A DNA stretch of 64,000 bases from Alitibacter langaaensis DSM 22999. GTDB taxonomy: Bacteria; Pseudomonadota; Gammaproteobacteria; Enterobacterales; Pasteurellaceae. Under the pieces are notes generated by a model. The model had not been told where the DNA came from. It worked only from the letters and a program-made list of their open reading frames with translations, and searched no databases. Both the position numbers and the translations under genes were made by a program. Within the stretch, counting starts at the first letter, position 1, and every line of letters starts with the position of its first letter. The stretch is from NCBI RefSeq assembly GCF_003096995.1, contig NZ_QENU01000007.1, forward strand, positions 28,681 to 92,680, written 5' to 3'. Shown piece after piece: positions 48,453 through 57,494 of this stretch.

Positions 48453-49661
48453 ATGACATTTGATACTTATGAAACAGTGGCGCTTGCCTGTTTGGTTTTA
48501 TTGCTCGGGTATTTTTTAGTAAAACGTGTCCGAGTGTTAAAAAACTTTAATATCCCAGAGCCTGTTGTGGGCGGCTTTATTGTGGCGATTGCATTAACAA
48601 TTGCGCATCAAGGCTGGGGATTGAGCTTTACGTTCGACAAAAACTTGCAGAACACCATGATGTTGGTATTCTTCAGCTCCATTGGTTTAAGTGCGAATTT
48701 TGCACGCTTAATTAAGGGCGGTAAGCCATTAGTTGTTTTCTTGGTTGTTGCTGCGGGTTTAATTTGTCTGCAAAACTTAGTCGGCGTTTTAGGCTCAATG
48801 GCATTGGGAATCGATCCCGCTTATGGCTTAATCGCAAGTTCCGTCACCTTAACAGGGGGACACGGTACGGGCGCTGCTTGGGCTGGGACTTTAACCTCGA
48901 AATTTGGCATTAACAGCGCAATGGAAATTGCCATGGCGTGTGCGACATTCGGTTTAGTGTTTGGTGGGATTATTGGTGGCCCAGTTGCCAGCTTCTTGCT
49001 AAAACGTATGCATAAAGATGAAGTGGCAGAAGATGAAAACATTGACGACATCGAAGAGGCCTTTGAAAAACCTGTTTATCGCCGTAAAGTGAATACACGC
49101 ACGATCATCGAAACCATCACAATGATGTCTATTTGTCTGTTCGTTGGACAACATTTAAGTGCAGCCACCAAAGAAACAGCCTTTGAGTTGCCAACTTTCG
49201 TATGGTGTTTATTTACGGGCGTGATTGTACGCAATAGCCTGGCGCATATTTTCAAATTTAAAGTAGCGGATGAAGCCGTGGACGTGTTAGGCACGGTCGG
49301 TTTGTCATTATTCTTAGCCATTGCTTTAATGTCATTGAAATTATGGGAACTCGCAGGATTAGCTTTACCAGTGTTTATCATTCTTTCGGTGCAAGTGGTT
49401 GTGATGATCTTGTATGCTATTTTCGTGACTTATCGTGCAATGGGCAAAGATTATGATGCGGTGGTGTTAAGTGCGGGGCATTGTGGCTTTGGTTTAGGCG
49501 CAACGCCAACTGCGGTGGCAAATATGCAAGTGGTTACATCGCATTTTGGTCCATCACATAAAGCCTTCTTAATCGTACCAATGGTTGGGGCATTTTTTAT
49601 TGACTTATTAAATGCAACAATATTGAAAGGATTCTTAGCTTTCATTAGCGTATTACACTAA
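48453..49661 (+). CDS. gltS: Sodium/glutamate symporter GltS
   Basis: Sodium-coupled glutamate carrier with about ten to twelve membrane segments, 402 residues. Recognisable: FDTYETVALACLVLLLGYFLVKRVRVLKNFNIPEPVVGGFIVA, the re-entrant loop GGHGTGAAWAG and its second-half partner LSAGHCGFGLGATPTAVANMQ. Preceded by GAAGGACATT. The 185 bp upstream have a single uptake signal and no clear promoter elements. A strong terminator follows. Confidence 0.95.
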   Translation: MTFDTYETVALACLVLLLGYFLVKRVRVLKNFNIPEPVVGGFIVAIALTIAHQGWGLSFTFDKNLQNTMMLVFFSSIGLSANFARLIKGGKPLVVFLVVAAGLICLQNLVGVLGSMALGIDPAYGLIASSVTLTGGHGTGAAWAGTLTSKFGINSAMEIAMACATFGLVFGGIIGGPVASFLLKRMHKDEVAEDENIDDIEEAFEKPVYRRKVNTRTIIETITMMSICLFVGQHLSAATKETAFELPTFVWCLFTGVIVRNSLAHIFKFKVADEAVDVLGTVGLSLFLAIALMSLKLWELAGLALPVFIILSVQVVVMILYAIFVTYRAMGKDYDAVVLSAGHCGFGLGATPTAVANMQVVTSHFGPSHKAFLIVPMVGAFFIDLLNATILKGFLAFISVLH

Positions 49662-49694
49662 TTATTGGTTTATTCTCATAATACCGAACAAAAG

Positions 49695-49720
49695 TACCGC
49701 ATAAAAGTGCGGTATTTTTT
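49695..49720 (+). terminator. Terminator after gltS
   Basis: TACCGCA (49695-49701) pairs with TGCGGTA (49708-49714), followed by TTTTTT. The right arm carries an uptake signal. Confidence 0.85.
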
Positions 49721-49790
49721 CGACAAAATTTGCCTTAGCCTGTAATGATCGTTAGACTATGAGCTTTCGATATTGACAGGATCCACAATA

Positions 49791-50816
49791 ATGCCAAGCC
49801 TTATTCCATACCACACCTTTGCGACCCCTGCGAACGCCAAAATGTTGTTAGAATTCACCACCGTTGATGAACTCCAACAAGCATGGCGACAAGCCAAAGC
49901 AGAGAATCAACCTGTATTATTTTTAGGGCAAGGCAGTAATGTTTTATTTTTACGCGATTTTAATGGCACGGTTTTGGTCAATCGTTTAATGGGCATTGAA
50001 CACCGCCAAGATGAGGATTTCCATTATTTGCATGCTCACGCAGGTGAAAATTGGCATTCTTTGGTGGAATGGTCGCTCAGCCAAGGGATTGCGGGGCTAG
50101 AAAATCTTGCTTTAATCCCCGGTTGCGCGGGTTCTGCGCCAGTGCAGAATATCGGCGCTTATGGCGTGGAATTTAAAGATGTTTGCGATTATGTGGATGT
50201 CCTCGATTTAGCCAAGGGGGAAACTTTCCGTTTAACAAATAAAGATTGCCATTTTGGTTATCGTGAAAGTATTTTCAAAACCCAGTATAAAGGGGATTTT
50301 GTGGTGATCGCTGTAGGGTTAAAATTGGCAAAAAATTGGCAACCAGTCTTGAAATATGGCTCATTAGCGGAATTCGATCCAAGTGCGGTCATGCCGAAAC
50401 AAATTTTTGATGAAGTTTGTGCCGTGCGTCGTGCTAAATTGCCCGACCCTAAAGAATTTGGCAATGCTGGCAGCTTCTTTAAAAACCCTGTTGTCACGCA
50501 ACGCCAATTTGATGATCTGAAAGCGGAATATCCAGCTATCCCAAGCTATCCTCAACAACAGGGCTTTGTTAAATTGGCGGCAGGTTGGCTGATCGATCAA
50601 TGCGGATTAAAAGGCTATCAAATTGGCGGCGCGGCTGTTCATGAAAAACAAGCGTTAGTGTTAATTAACAAAGACAATGCAACGGGTGCTGATGTGGTGG
50701 AACTTGCGCACCATATACGCCAAGTTGTCGCCGCGAAATTTGATGTATATCTTGCACCAGAAGTGCGATTTATTGCTGAAAATGGTGAAGTAAACGCAGA
50801 AAATGCAATTAGTTAA
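49791..50816 (+). CDS. murB: UDP-N-acetylenolpyruvoylglucosamine reductase MurB
   Basis: FAD enzyme that makes UDP-MurNAc, the second step of peptidoglycan synthesis. 341 residues, type I form with all three domains. Seen: [29 protein letters not shown] (FAD site), FGYRESIFK, and [12 protein letters not shown] with the catalytic Ser, and the Glu in APEVRFI. A six-codon longer start is in frame but the ATG at 49791 follows GACAGGATCC. Placed before the DUF2322-like gene and rpoH. Confidence 0.95.
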   Translation: MPSLIPYHTFATPANAKMLLEFTTVDELQQAWRQAKAENQPVLFLGQGSNVLFLRDFNGTVLVNRLMGIEHRQDEDFHYLHAHAGENWHSLVEWSLSQGIAGLENLALIPGCAGSAPVQNIGAYGVEFKDVCDYVDVLDLAKGETFRLTNKDCHFGYRESIFKTQYKGDFVVIAVGLKLAKNWQPVLKYGSLAEFDPSAVMPKQIFDEVCAVRRAKLPDPKEFGNAGSFFKNPVVTQRQFDDLKAEYPAIPSYPQQQGFVKLAAGWLIDQCGLKGYQIGGAAVHEKQALVLINKDNATGADVVELAHHIRQVVAAKFDVYLAPEVRFIAENGEVNAENAIS

Positions 50817-50828
50817 AAAGGATAATTT

Positions 50829-51143
50829 ATGGACTTCAAAACAATTTTAGATACATTACCCACGATTGATCATTTAAGCGGTTTAAATGTGTTGAATGGC
50901 GAACAAGTGATTCATCATATTCCCGCGGTGGCAGGAAAATTGGGTTCATTGCGTGTTTACTTTGCTTTGGCGCAACAATTTAACGGCAAACTTGACCGCA
51001 CTTCTGCTGAAAAGGGATTAGAAATCTTTGCAGAGCATACCGCTGATGCCAAAGCCAATCCAGGCAAACACCCGAATATTGACTTATTATTCCAAGTTAT
51101 TAATCAAAATCTTGTTTATGTGTTACAGCCAATCAAGGCGTAG
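50829..51143 (+). CDS. DUF2322-like small protein
   Basis: 104 residues, MDFKTILDTLPTIDHLSGLNVLNGEQVIHHIPAVAGKLGSLRVYFALAQQFNGKLD, ending NIDLLFQVINQNLVYVLQPIKA. It resembles DUF2322, which occurs in Pasteurellaceae and Neisseria; no function is known. It has no signal peptide or membrane segment. Only 12 bp from murB and preceded by AAAAAGGATAATTT, so probably cotranscribed with it. Confidence 0.7.
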   Translation: MDFKTILDTLPTIDHLSGLNVLNGEQVIHHIPAVAGKLGSLRVYFALAQQFNGKLDRTSAEKGLEIFAEHTADAKANPGKHPNIDLLFQVINQNLVYVLQPIKA

Positions 51144-51322
51144 CAAGGAATATAGATAGGATATTTGGGGTAAAAGAAAAATACCGATAAAAATACTCAG
51201 ATATATTGAACTTTGGTGAGCAAAGTGCGGTCAAATTTAACATAATTTTGAAAGTCATTGGTACTTTCAGATTTTTATGTTATAACGAACGAAATCGTTA
51301 GTCTTAACTAAGAAGGAAGATA

Positions 51323-52165
51323 ATGAATAAAGAAGCTCAAATGATGTTAATTCCACAAGGTAATCTTGAAGGTTACATCCGTGCGGCAAATGAATATCCA
51401 ATGCTCACGGCGGACGAAGAAAAGGATTTAGCAGAGCGTTTATATTACAACGAGGATTTAGAAGCCGCGAAAGCTTTGATTCTATCGCACTTGCGCTTTG
51501 TTATCCACGTTGCCCGCAGCTACTCAGGTTATGGCTTGCCACAAGCAGATTTAATTCAAGAAGGCAACATTGGCTTAATGAAAGCCGTAAAACGTTTCAA
51601 TCCAGAAGTGGGTGTGCGTTTGGTTTCATTTGCGGTGCATTGGATTAAAGCGGAAATTCATGAATACGTATTACGCAACTGGCGTATCGTTAAAGTGGCG
51701 ACCACAAAAGCACAACGTAAATTATTCTTTAATTTGCGCAAAACAAAACAGCGTTTAGGTTGGTTTAATGATAACGAAGTGGATTTAGTTGCGAACGAAT
51801 TAGGCGTATCTAAAGAAGATGTTATTGAAATGGAAAGCCGCATGACTGGGGCGGATGTAGGTTTTGATTTATCAAACGATGATGATGAAGACAGCTTTGT
51901 GCCTTCTATGTATTTGGAAGATAATAGCTCAAACTTCGCCGCAGAGCTTGAAAGCGAAAACTTCGAAAACCAAGCGGTGGATCAGCTTAGCAGCGCAATG
52001 GAAACATTAGATGCCCGCAGCCAAGACATCATCAAAACCCGCTGGTTAGATGAAAACAAAGCAACACTACATGATTTAGCGGCAAAATATAACATTTCTG
52101 CTGAACGTGTCCGCCAATTAGAAACTAACGCACTGAAAAAATTAAAAAGTGCGGTCAATTTTTAA
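51323..52165 (+). CDS. rpoH: RNA polymerase sigma-32 (heat shock)
   Basis: 280 residues. Region 2 ([71 protein letters not shown]) and region 4 helix-turn-helix ([27 protein letters not shown]) are intact. Also contains the sigma-32-specific RpoH box [18 protein letters not shown]. It directs expression of hslU-hslV and other chaperone/protease genes. The IS3-family copy 2 is inserted 15 bp downstream. Confidence 0.97.
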   Translation: MNKEAQMMLIPQGNLEGYIRAANEYPMLTADEEKDLAERLYYNEDLEAAKALILSHLRFVIHVARSYSGYGLPQADLIQEGNIGLMKAVKRFNPEVGVRLVSFAVHWIKAEIHEYVLRNWRIVKVATTKAQRKLFFNLRKTKQRLGWFNDNEVDLVANELGVSKEDVIEMESRMTGADVGFDLSNDDDEDSFVPSMYLEDNSSNFAAELESENFENQAVDQLSSAMETLDARSQDIIKTRWLDENKATLHDLAAKYNISAERVRQLETNALKKLKSAVNF

Positions 52166-52180
52166 AAAGTTTAGTGAAAA

Positions 52181-53260
52181 TGATCTGACCCCAAAAAGTT
52201 AGACTCTATTTTAATTCAAGGGCTGAGTTCTATATTCCATAGGACTTAGCCCTTTTAGCTTCACTTGAATACGCTCATTGTTGTACTAATGAATGTATTC
52301 GTGAATCACTTTTTCAAGTTGTTCAAACGTCTCAAACCGCTTGCCAAAGTAACATTCTGTCTTTAATCGCCGATAACTAAAGTTTGCCTTCCGCACAGTT
52401 GCAGCAGATTAGCGGTAATTTTCCCCACTTCACCTTGGTAAGAACGGTATTTTTTCTGCTTACCTTTTCCTTGTAACCCCAAACGTTGCATTATCGCCTA
52501 CCCCCTTTGTGGTTGATAATTCAGTCTTTTCTTAATTCCAAAGTAATTCGACGATAACCATAGCTTTCGTCATTTTTGTGATAAATCACCACTATTTGCT
52601 GTAAAATCTCGGTATTTTTATCAATCTTTGGTTTGAGATGATAAAAGAAGGAACTGCGTACCAATCCGATTAGCCTGAGTAATAATTCCAACGAGAAACG
52701 CAAGGCATTTACGATGAGGTTTTTTTTCTGCACTTTTTGTTGGTTGAGTTCCTGCCACTTTTTTAGAATAGCATTCTCCGCCTCTCATTCCAAAATTCGG
52801 TAACGCAAGCGTTCCTCTTCCGTTTTGGGCTTCGGTGGCATTTGGGGCGATTTTAGTTTCATACTTGAACGACCTTTAGGTTTGGGTAACAACCTCTCTA
52901 TACCTTGTTTTTCGGAGGTTTGCAACCATTGGCTAATGGGGATATCAAAGTGAAAATACGCGGCTTCAGCGGAATGTTGCCCTTTGGGGATTGTTTGAAT
53001 AACTTTTAATTTAAACTGAACAGAATAACATCATTTTTTACCTGGTACCGCTAATCCATTGATTCCATTATGATTAAATTTAGCAATCCAGTGCTCTAAC
53101 GTGTTTTTGGTAAGCTGAAAATACAGGCGAGTAAGCGAACGATTTTTTCCATTTTGAAGATAAAAATCGAGTACTTGTTGTTTGAAACTTTGAGTATATT
53201 TAGTCATAAAAAATCTGCACCTTAATCGGTTGGTTAGTCCAACTTTTGGGGTGCAGATCA
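52181..53260 (-). mobile_element. Decayed IS3-family (IS150-like) element, copy 2
   Basis: A 1080-bp element with TGATCTGACCCC and GGGTGCAGATCA ends, in inverted orientation relative to copy 1. GAAAA flanks both sides, a possible 5-bp target repeat. Read on the minus strand, orfA (MTKYTQSFKQQVLDFY) has stops, and the first part of orfB is legible (VNALRFSLELLLRLIGLVRSSFFYHLKPKIDKN, YGYRRITLELRKD at 52733-52521). The central DDE region is deleted, joining to RLKTE and the C-terminal tail. Cannot transpose on its own. Confidence 0.9.
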
Positions 53261-53294
53261 GAAAACGCCCCCTTTTTCTATGACGAATATCACG

Positions 53295-54662
53295 CTATGC
53301 GTGACTTTCGTCTGTATCGAGTTTTCCATTATGCAGACGATGGAAATAGTCCTTTGTCTCTTGCACAATGACTTTGCGTAAGCCGATAAGGGCGATTAAA
53401 TTCGGAAATGCCATTAAACCGTTAACAATATCCGCCAAGACCCAAATGGTATCAAGTTTGATAAATGCCCCTGTGGCAACTAATAAAATAAAGCAGAAAC
53501 GATATAATTTAATGCCACGAATATCGAACAAGTAAACAAAACAACGTTCGCCATAATAGCACCAGCCTAAAATTGTCGTGAATGCGAAGAATAATAATCC
53601 GAGCGTTACAATGGTGGCGCCAATATTTGTACCTAAGCCTGTGGAGAATGCAGCATTGGTGGCTGCAGCACCTTCTGCGGGACCCTGCCATGCGCCCGTA
53701 ATCACCAACACCAAGCCTGTCATCGAACATACAATAATGGTATCCAAAAATGTGCCTGTCATTGAAATAAGCCCTTGGCGCACTGGCTCTTTGGTTTGTG
53801 CCGCGGCGGCGGCAATTGGCGCAGAACCTAGGCCCGATTCGTTGGAGAAAATCCCGCGAGCCACGCCCATTTGGATGGCTTTCATAACGGTTAAGCCCAA
53901 AGCACCGCCAAGTGCGGCTTCGGGGTTAAAGGCACTATGAATAATTAACCCTAATGCGGCCGGCACTTTGTCTGCGTTTAGGATTAAGATGATGACTGAC
54001 GTCAACACATAGAGCACCGCCATAAACGGCACCACAAGAGATGACACGGAGGCGATCCGTTTGACACCGCCTAATATAATCATCGCGACTAAAACCGTCA
54101 TAACTGTGACGGTGATCTCAATAGGCACATTGAAACTATCGTGCATTGCATGGGTGATGGCATTAATTTGTGGGAAGGTTCCGATACCAAAAAAGGCGAC
54201 AAGCACACCAAATACAGCAAAGAGTTTGGCTAACCATTTGATGCCTAAGCCGCGCTCAATGTAATACATTGGGCCGCCAGCGATAAAGCCATTTTTATCT
54301 CGTACGCGGTATTTAACAGCAAGCAAGCCCTCGGCATATTTTGTTGCCATACCAAGCAATGCCACCAACCACATCCAGAACATTGCGCCGGGGCCACCCG
54401 CTTTAATTGCGGTCGCCACGCCCACAATATTCCCTGTACCAATGGTGGCGGAAAGTGCGGTACAAAGTGCGGCAAAAGCTGAAACATCGCCGACTTGCCC
54501 ATTACCTGTTTCGCGTTTGAACATATAGACAAAGGCGCGAGGCAATTGGCGGAATTGAATAAAACCAAGGCGCAAGGTTAAATACAATCCTGTGCCTGAA
54601 AGTAAAATCAGAAGTGGTGGACCCCAAATAAAAGAGTCGATTGTAGATAAAATTGATTCCAT
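53295..54662 (-). CDS. Sodium/alanine (or glycine) symporter, AGCS family
   Basis: 455 residues, a ten-to-twelve helix AGCS carrier that imports alanine or glycine with sodium. Starts STIDSFIWGPPLLILLSGTGLYLTLRLGFIQFRQLPRAF; has the family stretch FAALCTALSATIGTGNIVGVATAIKAGGPGAMFWMW and GGPMYYIERGLG, and later GMARGIFSNESGLGSAPIAAAAAQT-like sequence. A tandem glycine riboswitch lies just upstream, so glycine is a likely substrate and the gene is likely switched on or off by it. Downstream of it sits IS copy 2. Confidence 0.93.
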   Translation of the reverse strand: MESILSTIDSFIWGPPLLILLSGTGLYLTLRLGFIQFRQLPRAFVYMFKRETGNGQVGDVSAFAALCTALSATIGTGNIVGVATAIKAGGPGAMFWMWLVALLGMATKYAEGLLAVKYRVRDKNGFIAGGPMYYIERGLGIKWLAKLFAVFGVLVAFFGIGTFPQINAITHAMHDSFNVPIEITVTVMTVLVAMIILGGVKRIASVSSLVVPFMAVLYVLTSVIILILNADKVPAALGLIIHSAFNPEAALGGALGLTVMKAIQMGVARGIFSNESGLGSAPIAAAAAQTKEPVRQGLISMTGTFLDTIIVCSMTGLVLVITGAWQGPAEGAAATNAAFSTGLGTNIGATIVTLGLLFFAFTTILGWCYYGERCFVYLFDIRGIKLYRFCFILLVATGAFIKLDTIWVLADIVNGLMAFPNLIALIGLRKVIVQETKDYFHRLHNGKLDTDESHA

Positions 54663-54739
54663 TGTAATTTCCTAAACATTGAAAATACAAAGGCAATAGA
54701 GATAAGTAAGAAAGGTGCGTAAAAACGCCTAATGAAATC

Positions 54740-54915
54740 TCCTGCCCCTGTCCTTTTGCCTGAGCGTTTGAAGTGTTGCCACTCTTTCGCCTTCGGCGTC
54801 CTTTGCACATTTGTGCCGGATCTCTCCAAGGGTTCGTCCACTAGCAGTCCCCACGCTTACGCGCACCTGAAAGATTTACTTCGTCGGTGTAATGTTGATT
54901 CATTACTCTCCAACT
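54740..54915 (-). ncRNA. Tandem glycine riboswitch
   Basis: On the minus strand, the first aptamer runs from GGAGAG (54911-54906) with CACCGACGAAGTAAATC, TTTCAGGTGC and GGGGACTG. The second begins CTTGGAGAGATC and has GCCGAAGGCGAAAGAG, CTCAGGCAAAAGGACAG, the conserved glycine-motif core. The tandem arrangement with a short linker is the classical gcvT-type motif. It ends about 80 bp before the ATG of the AGCS symporter gene. Promoter lies upstream, near 54920-54950. Confidence 0.9.
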
Positions 54916-54951
54916 AGCTTCAACCGAACATTTTTATTAGCAAGGCTAACA

Positions 54952-55002
54952 AAAAGTGCGGTCGATTTTATCAAAATTTTTGAAAAATTCAACCGCACTT
55001 TT
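54952..55002 (-). terminator. Uptake-signal dyad between holA and the riboswitch
   Basis: AAAAGTGCGGT (54952-54962) pairs with ACCGCACTTTT (54992-55002). It separates holA from the riboswitch gene; no other feature is seen in the 55003-55137 stretch. Confidence 0.55.
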
Positions 55003-55137
55003 GTGTTCAGCTTGCATTTTAAGTATAGCGTTTTCCCATGTTGGGGAATTTAGAATTATGGATATGCAAAGATTATTGTGCTGATTTGTCGGTGCTGATT
55101 AAAACAAGCCTTAAGTTTTTTATTCGCCAATGCCGTT

Positions 55138-56178
55138 TTATTTAGCAACCGCCAAATTGACTGAAATGTCAGCCAATTTTTCCCAGATGTCGGCACCAAA
55201 ATCTAACTTGGCAATGCGTTCCAATTCTGCGAGTTGCTGAAATAATTCATAGAGTTTTCGATAGCTTAAGCGTTGGAAAGCAGCGGTGTATAGATTACGG
55301 CGATTTTGCCACACTTTTAAGCGGTCGAAACCTTCTCGAAGTTGTGCCACAGGCAAGGGTTGATCGAGATGAATCCGTTGTTGCGGTTTCGCTAATTCTA
55401 ACAAAACCATCAGTTCACGTTGTAGTGTGCGCAGCAGAATAACAGGTTGTGTGTCTTCGTTTTTTAAGCCATCCAGAATACGGCGTGCGCGCCCTTCTTT
55501 GCCCTCTAGCATCGCGTCAATCCACTGAAACGGTGTGAAAACCGAGGATTGCTCCACCACGGATTGCACGCGGGCAAAACTGAGTTTGTTATCGGGATAA
55601 AGCAACGCCAATAGCTCTAAACTTTGCTTCAATGCCAACAAGTTATTTTCATAGCTATAACACAATAATTGAATCGCGTCTGGCTCAATGGTCATATTCA
55701 TCACCTTGACGCGATTGGATATCCAACGTGGCAGTTGCTCTATATTTGGCGTTTGGCAATTAATGAGCACCAAGTGCGGTTCAATTTGCTGCGATTTTTT
55801 CACCCATTCGTGCTTTTCAGTGGCTTTAGCGAATTTAGACAGCTGTAAAATTAACAGCACATCTTCATTTAATACCTCAATTAAATTGGCTAAATGCGCT
55901 TGTAAAGCATTCGTTAAGTTATCGGGCAAGGTTAGGCTAATCACTTGTTTATTGAAAAAAAGCCCCATAGATTGACAACGTTCGAGCAGCTCATCCCAAT
56001 CGGTTGAGTTATCTACTTGCAGGCTAAATTTTTCATCGAAGCCCTGTGAGCTGGCGGTTTTGATGATGAGATCATGGCTTTCGCTAAGCAATAGGGGATC
56101 TTGCCCCACCAAATAATAAATACTCGCCAAGCGTTGGCTTAGCGAGTGTTGGAGCTGCTCAGGAAATAGGCGGTTCAT
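55138..56178 (-). CDS. holA: DNA polymerase III delta subunit
   Basis: Clamp-loader subunit that opens the beta clamp. 346 residues, normal length. Begins MNRLFPEQLQHSLSQRLASIYYLVGQDPLLLSESHDLI and contains QVISLTLPDN and FTPFQWIDAMLEGKEGRARRILDGL. Follows lptE by 11 bp on the minus strand, as in the leuS-lptE-holA order found in E. coli, with a lipoprotein gene added before lptE. Confidence 0.93.
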   Translation of the reverse strand: MNRLFPEQLQHSLSQRLASIYYLVGQDPLLLSESHDLIIKTASSQGFDEKFSLQVDNSTDWDELLERCQSMGLFFNKQVISLTLPDNLTNALQAHLANLIEVLNEDVLLILQLSKFAKATEKHEWVKKSQQIEPHLVLINCQTPNIEQLPRWISNRVKVMNMTIEPDAIQLLCYSYENNLLALKQSLELLALLYPDNKLSFARVQSVVEQSSVFTPFQWIDAMLEGKEGRARRILDGLKNEDTQPVILLRTLQRELMVLLELAKPQQRIHLDQPLPVAQLREGFDRLKVWQNRRNLYTAAFQRLSYRKLYELFQQLAELERIAKLDFGADIWEKLADISVNLAVAK

Positions 56179-56189
56179 ACTGATGAAAG

Positions 56190-56696
56190 CTATTTTGCTG
56201 TTTTGACTTGATGTTGTAGCGCCACCATTTTACTGATAATTTGTCGGGCAGCTTGTTCACGCATATCATTCCAAATCACCTCTTTTTCTGCGGATTTTGC
56301 TAAGGCAGCACGAGAGTTATCGAAGAATGTGCGATTTACTTTCACACTGATTGGATAAGTATTTTGTTTTGGTAAATGCACGCTTGCATCCACTTGCATC
56401 ATGAGCATTTTTTCTGCTTCGCGCCCTTGTTTAAAGACGGAAACCACTTCATCGCTGGTGCGAATTCTGTCAATGCGCAGCACAGGAATGCTCTCATTGG
56501 CATCGACTAATTTGATATTGTTGATTTGCAGCTGTTTACGCATCGCCATCGACATATCGCTATAGGGATCATTGCTTTCAAAGGTAAGCGTTTTCAATTC
56601 TTGCGGAATAAGCTGACCATGTTGAAAATGGAAACCACAAGCGCTCAATGCCGCAATGCTAGTGAGTAGGGCGATTTTTTTTAGTGTTTTAAACAT
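56190..56696 (-). CDS. lptE: LPS-assembly lipoprotein LptE
   Basis: Outer-membrane lipoprotein plugging the LptD barrel for LPS/LOS export. 168 residues with signal MFKTLKKIALLTSIAALSACGF (lipobox LSAC). The mature part has HFQHGQLIPQELKTLTFESNDPYSDMSMAMRKQLQINNI and VNRTFFDNSRAALAKSAEKEVIWNDMREQAARQI, typical of LptE. Between the unknown lipoprotein gene and holA. Confidence 0.93.
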   Translation of the reverse strand: MFKTLKKIALLTSIAALSACGFHFQHGQLIPQELKTLTFESNDPYSDMSMAMRKQLQINNIKLVDANESIPVLRIDRIRTSDEVVSVFKQGREAEKMLMMQVDASVHLPKQNTYPISVKVNRTFFDNSRAALAKSAEKEVIWNDMREQAARQIISKMVALQHQVKTAK

Positions 56697-56706
56697 AGGC
56701 TAGACC

Positions 56707-57411
56707 TTAGTGACAAATAATATTAAATAGGATACTGGCTTTTTCTTTGATGTTCGCAATCGCTAAACCTTTGCCATTTTGCTGTTCTTGTTGGTGAATT
56801 TGTTGTTGTAAGTTTTTATCATTGCCAGTAAAACTTGGCGTGTATCCGATCTCTCTCGGCGCATTATTACGCTGCAAATTCACATTAATCAGCGCGGTGT
56901 AAAAATCGGTAAAGCTATTTTCGGGATAATAATTCGTTGTCATCAGCAAGTTTACGCCAGTTTTACGGTTAAAATCCTGACAAATGCCTTTTGGCGCACT
57001 GAATTTTGCATGGGTTAAACGAAATCGCCCGAATTCATAAAACTCAAAACTTTTCGCTTTGGCAAGGGTTTGGATATTTTCTTTGTCATAAATATCCAAA
57101 CCTTTTGCGTTATGAATAAATAACACGCCCATAAAGTCGTTTTCAGCGGTACGTAATGCTTGCAGATTGCCGAGTGGTTGACGCACCTTGGTATCACCGA
57201 AATTCTCCGCTTTAGACACTTCCACGCTGCGGCTTTTTTGCTGCTTACCATCGACCGTCGCCCAAGTTTCCCATTCTAAGAAACTGATATGCTGAATACT
57301 GCCATCAATATCTTTATATGGACGCCATTCCACCACATCTGAATGGGTGGCACAACCTGAAAGTGCGGTCAAAATTAACGAAATTTTTATGAGTTTGCGT
57401 AATTTCATCAT
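56707..57411 (-). CDS. Predicted lipoprotein, function unknown
   Basis: 234 residues, lipoprotein signal MMKLRKLIKISLILTALSGCATHS (Cys at 20). No domain recognised in the mature part, which has a soluble alpha/beta character and a glutamine-rich C-terminal stretch (QQQIHQQEQQNGK). It lies 10 bp upstream of lptE and 84 bp after leuS. In E. coli leuS and lptE are adjacent, so this gene looks like an insertion in the order. Uptake signal 57361-57369 encodes TAL in the signal. The start is one of two adjacent ATGs. Confidence 0.75.
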   Translation of the reverse strand: MMKLRKLIKISLILTALSGCATHSDVVEWRPYKDIDGSIQHISFLEWETWATVDGKQQKSRSVEVSKAENFGDTKVRQPLGNLQALRTAENDFMGVLFIHNAKGLDIYDKENIQTLAKAKSFEFYEFGRFRLTHAKFSAPKGICQDFNRKTGVNLLMTTNYYPENSFTDFYTALINVNLQRNNAPREIGYTPSFTGNDKNLQQQIHQQEQQNGKGLAIANIKEKASILFNIICH

Positions 57412-57494
57412 AGGCGTAGCGTTATTTTGTTGAAAGCGTGGGCGAAAGCCCACACTACGGTTGTTTCGCGACTATAATTATCTCGCTACTGCAA

